The translations under genes and the position numbers were made by a program. From Caldilineae bacterium (lineage in GTDB: Bacteria > Chloroflexota > Anaerolineae > JAAEKA01), in the NCBI GenBank assembly GCA_020634555.1, contig JACKBK010000002.1, positions 124,001-188,000 of the forward strand: a stretch of 64,000 nt of DNA. Direction: 5' to 3'. The notes below the pieces were generated by a model. The model did no database searches and was not told where the DNA came from. It worked only from the letters and a program-made list of their open reading frames with translations. Below are positions 54,813-62,019 of this stretch, piece by piece; the stretch's first letter is position 1, and every line of letters starts with the position of its first letter.

Positions 54813-55355
54813 ATGGACGGACACGTCGTTGCGGTGAGCATCAGTGCTACCCATTCGTTCAGTAAACCAAATGTGGACTGCATCCGCTTGCTGGCCGGTC
54901 TGGGTGTCGAGGGCGACGCTCACGCCGGCGAGACGGTGAAACACCGCTCGCGGGTTCGGCGCGATCCCACAGCGCCTAACCTGCGGCAGGTGCATCTGAT
55001 CCACAGCGAGCTGCATGACGAGTTGCAACAGGTGGGATTTGTGGTCCTCCCAGGTGAGATTGGTGAGAACGTTACGACGCGGGGCATCAATTTGCTGGCG
55101 CTGCCGACAGGAACTGTGCTGCGGCTTGGCGACGAGGCGGTGGTCGAGGTGACCGGCCTGCGCAACCCGTGTCATCAACTGGACGACTTTCAGCCGGGGC
55201 TGATGGCCGCCGTGCTGGACCGGGACGAAGCGGGAAATCTCGTGCGCAAGGCCGGCGTGATGGCGGTGGTGATTGCCGGCGGTGAGGTGCGCGTAGGTGA
55301 CACTATCCGCGTTGAGCTGCCGTCGGAGCCGTACCGGCCGTTGGAACCGGTGTAA
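54813..55355 (+). CDS. MOSC-domain protein
   Basis: 180 residues with GAGGAAGG upstream of the ATG at 54813. Single MOSC domain, the beta-strand-rich domain shared with molybdenum cofactor sulfurases: 'CIRLLAGLGVEGDAHAGETV', 'VLPGEIGENVTTRGINLLAL', 'VTGLRNPCHQLDDFQPGL' with the conserved cysteine, and 'RKAGVMAVVIAGGEVRVGD'. It may carry or transfer sulfur or act on N-hydroxylated substrates through a molybdenum cofactor. It is 31 bases after the CsaA-like gene. Confidence 0.9.
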   Translation: MDGHVVAVSISATHSFSKPNVDCIRLLAGLGVEGDAHAGETVKHRSRVRRDPTAPNLRQVHLIHSELHDELQQVGFVVLPGEIGENVTTRGINLLALPTGTVLRLGDEAVVEVTGLRNPCHQLDDFQPGLMAAVLDRDEAGNLVRKAGVMAVVIAGGEVRVGDTIRVELPSEPYRPLEPV

Positions 55356-55371
55356 AATCATCCCGCCGGTG

Positions 55372-55437
55372 TTCTGACCGGTCTCCCCACCGGGGTTCCG
55401 GGAATGCCGACCAGAGCGGTCAGGAGACCGCGGGGAA
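55372..55437. repeat. Inverted repeat between convergent MOSC and response-regulator genes
   Basis: TCTGACCGGTCTCCCCACCGGGGTTCC is mirrored by AGCGGTCAGGAGACCGCGGGGAACG. It lies between two convergent genes and may terminate both. The core is a relative of the 3068-3157 repeats. Confidence 0.6.
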
Positions 55438-55455
55438 CGCGGACAGCGTGTCTTG

Positions 55456-56109
55456 TTACCTCTCGATCAACCCCTGCTGCACAGCGATGGAGACGGCTTC
55501 GGTGCGGTTGCCGGCTTCCAGTTTCCCCAAAATCGAGCTGACGTGGAACTTCACCGTCCGTTCGGTGATCGCGAGCCGGTCGCCGATCTCCTTGTTTTGC
55601 AGACCGACCGCCATCAGTCCTAGCACTTCCAGCTCGCGCGGCGTGAGCGGTTCCGGCAGCGGCTCTGCTACCGGTTCGGTCATCCGCTCGATCAGCCTGG
55701 ACGCAACGATGGGCTGCAACAACGATCCACCGGCGTGAACGACGCGTACCGCGTTGAACAGCTCCTCGCGCGGCGCTCCTTTCAGTAAATACCCCTTCGC
55801 GCCGGCCCTGACTGCGCTCAGAATGCGCTCGTCGCTGTCGAAAGCGGTGAACGCGATGGCCCGCACCGGCCGTCCCAGGCTGCGTAGTTGCTCCAATGCC
55901 TGCACGCCATCCATTTCCGGCATCTCCAGGTCCAATAACACAATGTCAGGAACCAGCGCCGCGACCTGGCTGACTACCTCGAACCCGTTGCCGGCCTCGC
56001 CCACTACTTGAAAATCAGCCTGGGTCGAGAGCACCGCGACCAGTCCATCGCGGACGATGGGATGGTCGTCGGCGACGAGGATGCGGATACGGGGATCGGG
56101 TGAAGTCAT
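55456..56109 (-). CDS. NarL/LuxR-type response regulator
   Basis: 217 residues from the ATG at 56109. Receiver domain with the acidic pair 'RILVADDHPIVRDGLVAVL', the phospho-acceptor in 'DIVLLDLEMPEMDG', the conserved threonine in 'AIAFTAFDSDER' and lysine in 'GYLLKGAPREEL'. LuxR helix-turn-helix: 'LTPRELEVLGLMAVGLQNKE', 'ERTVKFHVSSILGKLEAGNR'. Its partner is the histidine kinase encoded just upstream. The longer frame to 56187 reads through a heptad repeat and is rejected. Confidence 0.95.
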   Translation of the reverse strand: MTSPDPRIRILVADDHPIVRDGLVAVLSTQADFQVVGEAGNGFEVVSQVAALVPDIVLLDLEMPEMDGVQALEQLRSLGRPVRAIAFTAFDSDERILSAVRAGAKGYLLKGAPREELFNAVRVVHAGGSLLQPIVASRLIERMTEPVAEPLPEPLTPRELEVLGLMAVGLQNKEIGDRLAITERTVKFHVSSILGKLEAGNRTEAVSIAVQQGLIER

Positions 56110-56142
56110 GCGCTTACTCAAGTGCTGGCTGTGGCTGGGTGA

Positions 56143-56203
56143 GGACGTGAAACGTGAAACGTGTTGCGTGATCAGCTTACGTTTCACGCATCACGTTTCA
56201 CGG
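56143..56203. repeat. GTGAAAC heptad inverted repeat between kinase and regulator genes
   Basis: GACGTGAAACGTGAAACGTG is mirrored by CACGCATCACGTTTCACG, period 7. It separates the histidine kinase stop from the response-regulator start, inside a presumed two-gene operon. Confidence 0.75.
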
Positions 56204-56244
56204 CTCAAATCTACCATCACGATTATCTACCTGCGATTGTAAAC

Positions 56245-57411
56245 CTACGACAGCAACGGAACCACGACTTCGACCGCTGTGCCAGCGCCTGGGCTGGTTT
56301 CCAGTCGCAACTGGCCGTGGAGCAGCCGGGCGCGCTCGTTCAGACCAACAAGCCCGAGCCGTCCGTCGCTCACTTCGTTCGTGTCGAATCCAGCCCCGTC
56401 GTCGGCAACCAGCAAACGCACCTCTCCCGGCGTGGTGGTCAACCGGACGCGACAGATCCGTGCGCCGGCGTGGCGAGCCACGTTGTTCAGCGCCTCCTGG
56501 GCAATGCGATACAGGCCGATTTCTACGCGCGGCGGCAGTGGCCGGGCAGCGCCGATGAGCTCCAGGCTGGCCCGCAGGCCGTTCTGTCTATCCACTGCCT
56601 CCACCAGCGTTGCCAGCGCCTCCGGCAGGGAGCGACCTTCCAGCGGCGCGGCGCGCAGGTCCAGCACCGAGCGCCGCGCTTCCTCCAGGCTGGCGCGCGT
56701 CAGCTCCATGGCCCGTTGGACGGCCGCGCTGATCCTGTCGGAAGGAGCGCCGGTTTCCAGCAGGACATCAGCCGACTCGAGTTGTAAGGCGATCGCGGCC
56801 AGGCTCTGAGCGAGGGTGTCGTGCAGCTCGCGCGCCAGCCGGTTGCGCTCCTCTAACGCGCCCAGGTCCGCGCTTTGTTGAAACAGCCGGGCGCGCTCGA
56901 CCGCGATGCTCAACAGATCGCCAACGGTGTAGAGGAGCCGCAAATCGTCGGGTGAAAGCTCGCGCCAGTCCGTGCTGGCGACGTTGAGCACACCAAGCTG
57001 GCGGCTGTGCGCGTACAGGGGGATGCTGGCGTGGTAGCGCAGCCCGTTGGCGCCATCGACCAGGTTCTTGAGCCGGCTGCACGTCACGACGTTGACGTTG
57101 GCAGCGCCTGACAGATCGCCGGCGCGGAAGGTGTCGAGACAGTAGCAGTCACCGGCCATGCGCCATGGATTTTCGGCCAACGCGGGCGGCAGGTTCTGGG
57201 ATGCAGCCAGATACGGTTCGCCGCTTTCCTGGTGCAACAACCAGACCCAACCGGTCTGCAGATCCAACAAATCGGCTACCTGCGCCAGCGCCGTCTGCAG
57301 CGCGCGGTTGAGGTCAACCTGCGCGTTAAGCTCCTTGGCGAACGCGTTGAGGATTGATAGCTCGCGGTTGCGCTGCTGCAAGCGGTCGGAGTCGGAGGGT
57401 TGTGTTTTCAT
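56245..57411 (-). CDS. GAF-domain sensor histidine kinase (NarX/DesK type)
   Basis: 388 residues from the ATG at 57411. No membrane helix, so it is cytosolic. GAF sensor domain (about 30-175; 'LDLQTGWVWLLHQESGEPYL', 'SIPLYAHSRQLGVLNVAS'), then the HisKA_3 helix with the phospho-accepting histidine in 'NRLARELHDTLAQSLAAIAL', and an ATP-binding domain ending 'GRLGLVNERARLLHG'-like 'RLGLVGLNERARLLHGQLRL'. A cysteine-containing segment in the GAF domain ('GDCYCLDTF', 'VVTCSRL') could bind a metal or iron-sulfur cofactor, as in some redox-sensing relatives. The signal is unknown. Confidence 0.93.
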   Translation of the reverse strand: MKTQPSDSDRLQQRNRELSILNAFAKELNAQVDLNRALQTALAQVADLLDLQTGWVWLLHQESGEPYLAASQNLPPALAENPWRMAGDCYCLDTFRAGDLSGAANVNVVTCSRLKNLVDGANGLRYHASIPLYAHSRQLGVLNVASTDWRELSPDDLRLLYTVGDLLSIAVERARLFQQSADLGALEERNRLARELHDTLAQSLAAIALQLESADVLLETGAPSDRISAAVQRAMELTRASLEEARRSVLDLRAAPLEGRSLPEALATLVEAVDRQNGLRASLELIGAARPLPPRVEIGLYRIAQEALNNVARHAGARICRVRLTTTPGEVRLLVADDGAGFDTNEVSDGRLGLVGLNERARLLHGQLRLETSPGAGTAVEVVVPLLS

Positions 57412-57465
57412 GGCAGGTCGCGGGCAGAATAGCATTGTTCGCAGCGTGCGTCAACCCACTGCTGT

Positions 57466-57538
57466 CACGGTTCGTAGTAGGCGCTTTAGCGCTCCGCAGA
57501 GTTAACGGCGCTGAAGCGCCTACTACGAACCGTTGTGG
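57466..57538. repeat. Long hairpin in the kinase/mevalonate kinase divergent region
   Basis: CACGGTTCGTAGTAGGCGCT (57466-57485, continuing to 57492) pairs with its complement at 57509-57538 around a 16-base loop. A partial copy (GTAGTAGGCGCTTCAGCGCC) occurs at 51441-51460. Confidence 0.8.
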
Positions 57539-57583
57539 CACGGGTGGATGGAGAGGCAGCGAATTCATTCAGCGGGCCGGCTG

Positions 57584-57592
57584 TGCTATACT
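57584..57592 (+). promoter_or_regulatory. Extended -10 promoter of mevalonate kinase gene
   Basis: TGCTATACT (TATACT at 57587-57592) ends six bases before the ATG at 57599. The first transcribed base should be at or next to the start codon, a leaderless message. Confidence 0.5.
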
Positions 57593-57598
57593 CGATCC

Positions 57599-58534
57599 AT
57601 GGCAACAGGCAGCGCTCCGGGCAAGGTGATCCTCTTTGGCGAGCACGCGGTGGTGTATGGCCGACCGGCCATCGCGGCGCCGGTCAGCCAGGTTGCAGCG
57701 ACGGCGACGGTGACTCCCGGCGCGCCGGGCAGCGGCTGCGTGCTGGACCTGAGCGACATCGGCGAGACGGTGCCGGTCACAGGCGCGTCAACCGAACAGC
57801 CGCTGGCGTTGGTGACCAAACTGGCGTTGGATGTGCTGGGCTTGGCGACGCCGGACTGGCGCATTGTCCTGCACAGCACGATTCCGGTCAGCAGTGGATT
57901 GGGCAGCGGCGCGGCTGCGGCCACCGCGATCGTGCGTGCCATCGCGGCCGCATCAGACCGATCCCTGACCGCAGGCGAGATCTCAGCACTGGTTTACCAA
58001 AGTGAGACCCTGTTTCATGGCACGCCCAGCGGCATCGACAACACGGTGATCGCCTATGAGCAGCCGGTCTGGTTTGTGCGTGGCCAGCCGCCGGAGCCGT
58101 TTAGCATCGCCCGACCGGTGACGCTGGTGATCGGCGACACCGGCATCGCCAGCCCGACCAGCATCACCGTAGGCGATGTACGCCGTGGCTGGCAGGCTGA
58201 CCCGCGGCGGTATGAGTATGTTTTTGACGCTATCGCGCGCGCGACCGTTGCTGCTTACCATGCCATAGAGTCTGGTGACCTTGCTGAGCTGGGCCGTCTG
58301 ATGAATGGGAACCACGCATTGCTGCAAGAGCTGGAGGTTTCCAGTCCGGAGTTGGACCGGCTGTGTGCAGCGGCGCGACAGGCCGGCGCGCTGGGTGCCA
58401 AGCTCAGCGGCGGTGGCCGCGGTGGCAACATGATCGCGCTGGTCGAACCAGCCGCGGCGGAAACGGTCGCCTCGGCGCTGCGGCAAGCGGGTACAGTGCG
58501 GACTATCACGACAACCGTAGCAGCCTGTGCATGA
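57599..58534 (+). CDS. mvk: Mevalonate kinase
   Basis: 311-residue GHMP-family kinase that phosphorylates mevalonate at the 5 position. Motifs: 'SAPGKVILFGEHAVVYGRPA' at the N-terminus, the phosphate-binding 'PVSSGLGSGAAAATAIVRA', the catalytic 'GTPSGIDNTVIAYEQPVWF' and 'GAKLSGGGRGGNMIALV' near the end. The combination HAVVYG and PSGIDN is typical of mevalonate kinases as opposed to phosphomevalonate kinases. The adjacent UbiD-like gene suggests a connected isoprenoid pathway. Confidence 0.93.
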   Translation: MATGSAPGKVILFGEHAVVYGRPAIAAPVSQVAATATVTPGAPGSGCVLDLSDIGETVPVTGASTEQPLALVTKLALDVLGLATPDWRIVLHSTIPVSSGLGSGAAAATAIVRAIAAASDRSLTAGEISALVYQSETLFHGTPSGIDNTVIAYEQPVWFVRGQPPEPFSIARPVTLVIGDTGIASPTSITVGDVRRGWQADPRRYEYVFDAIARATVAAYHAIESGDLAELGRLMNGNHALLQELEVSSPELDRLCAAARQAGALGAKLSGGGRGGNMIALVEPAAAETVASALRQAGTVRTITTTVAACA

Positions 58535-58595
58535 TTCATCACCAGGCAAAAATCTCTATGCACTCTGTGCCTCTGTGGTGAAAAACGGAGACGCT

Positions 58596-59927
58596 ATGAC
58601 AAACTTGCGAGACTTTATAGGTGCAGTGCGGGAAGCTGGCTGGCTGGTCGAGATCAACAAACAGATCGATCCGTACCTGGAGATGGCGCCGGTGATTGCG
58701 GCGCTGGACGGGCGGCCGGTGCTGTTCAACGATGTGGCCGGCAGCGAGTTTCGCGTGCTGTCGGGACAGTGCTCCGACCGGCGCTACTTTGCGCTGGCGT
58801 TGGACTGCGCGGTTGAAGAGTTGGTGTTTCGTATGGCTGATGCCTACTCGTCGCCCAGTGATCCACGACTGGTAAACCGGGACGAGGTGCCGTGCCAGGA
58901 GGTCGTGATGACGACGCCCGATTTGCGCCGGCTGCCCTTCCTGACCCATTACCCCGACGACGCCGGACCCTACGCCACCGCGGCGATTGCGGTCGTCAAC
59001 GACCCAGACAGCGGACCCAACGTCAGCTTTCACCGTCTGCTGCGGCTGGATGCAACCCACCTGGCCGCGCGCATCGTCGAGCGGCGCGGCACCGATACGG
59101 CGCTGAAAAAGACGCCGGACGACTTGCCGGTGGCCATCTGCATTGGGCTGCCGCTGCATGTGCTGTTGGCGGCCAGCATGGCGCCGCCACCCGGCGTAGA
59201 TGAGCTCGCTATCGCCAATGCGCTGGCGCCGACGCCGGTGGTCCAATGCCTCACCAACGACCTGCGCGTGCCGGCCGAGGCGGAGTTCGTACTGGAAGGG
59301 CGGATCACGCATCGCACGGTGGCCGAAGGGCCGTTCGTCGATTTGACTGAGACGTGGGACATCGTGCGCCAGCAGCCGGTGATCGAGATCGATTGCATCA
59401 CCCACCGCCGCGACGCGATCTACCATGCCCTGCTGCCGGGCCAGCTCGAACACAAGCTGCTGATGGGGATGCCGCGCGAGCCCAGCATCTTCGCCGCGGT
59501 TAACGAGGTGTGCCGATGCCGCAACGTCAGCATTACGCCGGGCGGCGCTTCGTGGCTGCACGCTGTGGTGCAGATCGACAAGCAACACGCCGACGACGGC
59601 CACAAGGCAGCGGAGGCAGCGTTCCGTGGCCACGGGTCGCTGAAGCATGTGGTCGTGGTGGACGACGATATCGACCTGTACGATCCGAACGAAATTGAAT
59701 GGGCGATTGCCACCCGTTTCCAGGCTGACCGCGACCTGCTGGTTTGGGAGAACCAGCCTTCCTCATCGTTGGACCCGTCTGCGACTCACATCCCTGGCCA
59801 GAAGAGCCGTAGTGCCAAGATGGGACTGGATGCAACGATCCCCTGGGACCAGCCCGATAGCTGTACCCGGCTGCACGAGTTCGTTCGTGTGCCGTTTCCC
59901 AAGGCGGATGTAAGCGCGTATTTGTGA
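58596..59927 (+). CDS. UbiD-family decarboxylase
   Basis: 443 residues from the ATG at 58596 (GGAG 6 bases upstream). UbiD enzymes use prenylated FMN for (de)carboxylation. Features: 'PVIAALDGRPVLFNDVAGSE', 'HRLLRLDATHLAARIVERRG', 'IGLPLHVLLAASMAPPPG', the 'FVLEGRITHRTVAEGPFVDL' block with conserved glutamates, and 'QLEHKLLMGMPREPSIFAAV'. In some archaea a UbiD homologue decarboxylates trans-anhydromevalonate 5-phosphate in a modified mevalonate pathway. The neighbouring mevalonate kinase makes that role plausible here. No UbiX or phosphomevalonate dehydratase gene lies in the window. Aromatic acid decarboxylation is the alternative. Confidence 0.9.
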   Translation: MTNLRDFIGAVREAGWLVEINKQIDPYLEMAPVIAALDGRPVLFNDVAGSEFRVLSGQCSDRRYFALALDCAVEELVFRMADAYSSPSDPRLVNRDEVPCQEVVMTTPDLRRLPFLTHYPDDAGPYATAAIAVVNDPDSGPNVSFHRLLRLDATHLAARIVERRGTDTALKKTPDDLPVAICIGLPLHVLLAASMAPPPGVDELAIANALAPTPVVQCLTNDLRVPAEAEFVLEGRITHRTVAEGPFVDLTETWDIVRQQPVIEIDCITHRRDAIYHALLPGQLEHKLLMGMPREPSIFAAVNEVCRCRNVSITPGGASWLHAVVQIDKQHADDGHKAAEAAFRGHGSLKHVVVVDDDIDLYDPNEIEWAIATRFQADRDLLVWENQPSSSLDPSATHIPGQKSRSAKMGLDATIPWDQPDSCTRLHEFVRVPFPKADVSAYL

Positions 59928-60071
59928 GCGTTACTCCTCGGATTATCGACAGGCAAGTGATTCGCAAGCACCTTGCACAAGTCGGTTGGCGAGAGTAGAA
60001 TAGCCATACCAACCATCGCTGCAAGTGCGACAGACGTGGCACGTCATTCCATTGGAAGCAGGTCTACCACC

Positions 60072-60461
60072 ATGTCAAAACAGATCACGCTTACCCTGCC
60101 GGACGAGGTTTACGAGCAGATTCAGCGGACAGCCGCTGCTGATCAACGGCCCATTGCCGAGGTCTTGACCGACACCATTGTTCAGGCAACCCCTATCTTC
60201 TCGGTAGACGCACGGCGGCCCGCAATGCTGCGGGAGAAAGCTGCGTTTCTGGAGATGCATTCCCAATTGCTTGGGCAATACGAAGGACAGTACGTGGCGA
60301 TTTATCAGGGTCAAGTCATTGATCACGATCACGATGTGGAAGCACTGGTTCGACGCGTCGAGAATAATTTGCATGACGAAGTGGTGCTTATCAAACAAGT
60401 AACTGAAGAACCCGACCGAGTGCTTCATCTCCGTTCCCCACGCTTCGTTCGCAACCCATGA
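60072..60461 (+). CDS. Ribbon-helix-helix/DUF5678-like protein of a two-gene module
   Basis: 129 residues. The N-terminus reads like a ribbon-helix-helix domain ('ITLTLPDEVYEQIQRTAAAD', 'PIAEVLTDTIVQA'). The C-terminus is DUF5678-like ('MHSQLLGQYEGQYVAIYQGQ', 'VIDHDHDVEALVRRV'). The stop overlaps the start of the retropepsin-like gene in an ATGA, so both are coupled. This looks like an antitoxin-style DNA-binding partner, but its function is not established. An upstream in-frame extension (from 59973) has no support. Confidence 0.8.
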   Translation: MSKQITLTLPDEVYEQIQRTAAADQRPIAEVLTDTIVQATPIFSVDARRPAMLREKAAFLEMHSQLLGQYEGQYVAIYQGQVIDHDHDVEALVRRVENNLHDEVVLIKQVTEEPDRVLHLRSPRFVRNP

Positions 60462-60847
60462 ACGTTGTTAACTTTATCTACGGGGGATCGTATTATCCGC
60501 CTGCTCCAGTTGTTGACATCACTGTTCGTGGGACAGATCCTGAAAGCAGCGAAGTGCGGATGAAAGCCCTGATAGACACTGGTGCGGACGCTTCGATGTT
60601 GCCATTGCAAGCTCTGCAAGCTGTTGGAGCAAAGCACATGGAAACGCGCTTCATTCGTGGCATCACCGGTGCACGGCAAGCCGTGGAGACTTATCTTGCA
60701 CGTGTAAAGGTTGGCTCACATGTAGTAGTGACTGCAGATGCTATTGCGCTGGCTCAAGATCAAGACGCGATTCTCGGACGGGACGTGTTGAACCAACTGA
60801 CCATTACGCTGGACGGACCTGCCCTAATAGTTGAAATCGCGGAGTGA
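60458..60847 (+). CDS. Retropepsin-like aspartic protease
   Basis: 129 residues, one lobe of a retroviral-type aspartic protease: catalytic 'ALIDTGADASMLPLQAL', a flap-like central part ('RGITGARQAVETYLARVKVG') and the closing 'DQDAILGRDVLNQLTITLDG', which corresponds to the ILGxD/GRDxL motif of the family. It would act as a homodimer. The cytosolic location is inferred from lack of a signal. Translationally coupled to the ribbon-helix-helix/DUF5678 gene. The target is unknown. Confidence 0.85.
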   Translation: MNVVNFIYGGSYYPPAPVVDITVRGTDPESSEVRMKALIDTGADASMLPLQALQAVGAKHMETRFIRGITGARQAVETYLARVKVGSHVVVTADAIALAQDQDAILGRDVLNQLTITLDGPALIVEIAE

Positions 60848-60853
60848 CCTGTT

Positions 60854-61471
60854 GTGTCTACACCGCATCTTCGCCTCTTCATTGCGCTTGACCTGACGTC
60901 CGAACTTCGCGACGCAATTTCCGTTGTCCAAGACGATCTGCGGCGCCTGCTGCCGCCAAAGACTGTCCGCTGGACCAATCCCGAGGGCATCCACCTGACG
61001 CTGAAGTTCCTGGGAGATACGCCGGTCGAGCGGGTGGATGCGATTGCGCAGGCGATGGCTGCGGCCGCAGCCAGTTTTACACCGTTTGAGTTTACCGTGG
61101 CAGGGTTTGGTTGCTTCCCGAACGTGCGACGCGCCAACGTGCTCTGGGTTGGTGTGCCTGACGTGCCAAAACCGTTGGCTGGTCTGCAGCGGGCAACCGA
61201 CCTGCAACTGACGCGCCTAGGGTTCGACAAGGAAACCCGGCCCTTCTCACCGCACCTGACGCTGGGGCGCGTCAACAAGAAGATCTCGTCCAACAACCGC
61301 GCGCGGCTGGCCGGCGTGCTGGGGCAGACAAAGGTGGGAACGTTGGGGATTGTGCCGGTCGAAGAGGTGATCCTGTTCCAGAGCAATCTGCAACCGGGCG
61401 GTGCGGTCTACACCGCGCTGGCGCGTATTCCGCTAACACGGGACAGTAGTAAGATCGGGGACGGCGCATGA
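60854..61471 (+). CDS. thpR: RNA 2',3'-cyclic phosphodiesterase
   Basis: 205 residues, starting at GTG. 2H phosphoesterase with both HxTx motifs, 'GIHLTLKFLGDTPVERVD' and 'FSPHLTLGRVNKKI', and the family opening 'LRLFIALDLTSELRDAI'. It opens 2',3'-cyclic phosphates at RNA ends. Six bases separate it from the protease gene, and its stop overlaps the next gene (ATGA). Confidence 0.95.
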   Translation: MSTPHLRLFIALDLTSELRDAISVVQDDLRRLLPPKTVRWTNPEGIHLTLKFLGDTPVERVDAIAQAMAAAAASFTPFEFTVAGFGCFPNVRRANVLWVGVPDVPKPLAGLQRATDLQLTRLGFDKETRPFSPHLTLGRVNKKISSNNRARLAGVLGQTKVGTLGIVPVEEVILFQSNLQPGGAVYTALARIPLTRDSSKIGDGA

Positions 61472-61959
61472 ACAGGCAACTTAGCCCGCGGGTGGCCGTC
61501 ATCGGCGGCGGGACGTGTAGCGCACAGGAGGATGCGACTGCCGAGGAGGTCGGTCGACTGCTGGCCGAAGCCGGTGCGGTGGCGCTGACCGGCGGTCGCG
61601 GCGGCGTGATGGAGGCGGCCAGCCGCGGCGCGGCTAAAGCCGGCGGGCTGGTGGTCGGCATCCTGCCCGGTGAGGATGCCTCGCAGGCGAATCCGTGGGT
61701 GGCGTTGCCGATTGTCACCGGCATGGGCGAGGCGCGCAACGCGGTGCTGATGCGCACCGCGCAGGCGGTGATCGCAGTCGGCGGCGAATACGGCACGCTA
61801 TCGGAGATTGCCTTCGCGCTGAAGTTCGGCCGTCCCGTCATCGGCATCGGAACCTGGCAGGCGGCTGATGACAGCGGTCAAACACCTCCAATCCGGCGCG
61901 CCAACTCAGCGGCCGAGGCGGTCGCGTTGGCCTTGCAACTCCTCGGCAACTCCCCCTAG
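61468..61959 (+). CDS. TIGR00725/LOG-family Rossmann protein
   Basis: 163 residues: 'RVAVIGGGTCSAQEDATAEE', 'ALTGGRGGVMEAASRGAAKA', 'ARNAVLMRTAQAVIAVGGEY' and 'GTLSEIAFALKFGRPVIGIG' match the lysine-decarboxylase-like (LOG) nucleotide-binding family, TIGR00725 branch. The PGGxGTxxE motif of phosphoribohydrolases appears in the variant form 'GGEYGTLSE'. A nucleotide-related hydrolase function is possible but unproven. Confidence 0.88.
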   Translation: MNRQLSPRVAVIGGGTCSAQEDATAEEVGRLLAEAGAVALTGGRGGVMEAASRGAAKAGGLVVGILPGEDASQANPWVALPIVTGMGEARNAVLMRTAQAVIAVGGEYGTLSEIAFALKFGRPVIGIGTWQAADDSGQTPPIRRANSAAEAVALALQLLGNSP

Positions 61960-61977
61960 ACCTGCGCCAATCTGTCC

Positions 61978-62019
61978 CCGTTTCCCACTTTTCCTTTCTT
62001 TCCCTCTTTCCCCTCTTCC
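61978..62019. other. Polypyrimidine tract between convergent genes
   Basis: Some 42 bases contain T and C almost only ('TTTCCCACTTTTCCTTTCTT' onward, one A) in the 60-base gap between convergent stops. It may help end transcription or adopt a triplex-prone form. Confidence 0.6.

Noticed and set aside
60458..60847. Retroelement protease
   Set aside because: No reverse transcriptase, integrase or repeats nearby; stand-alone bacterial retropepsin-like proteins are known.
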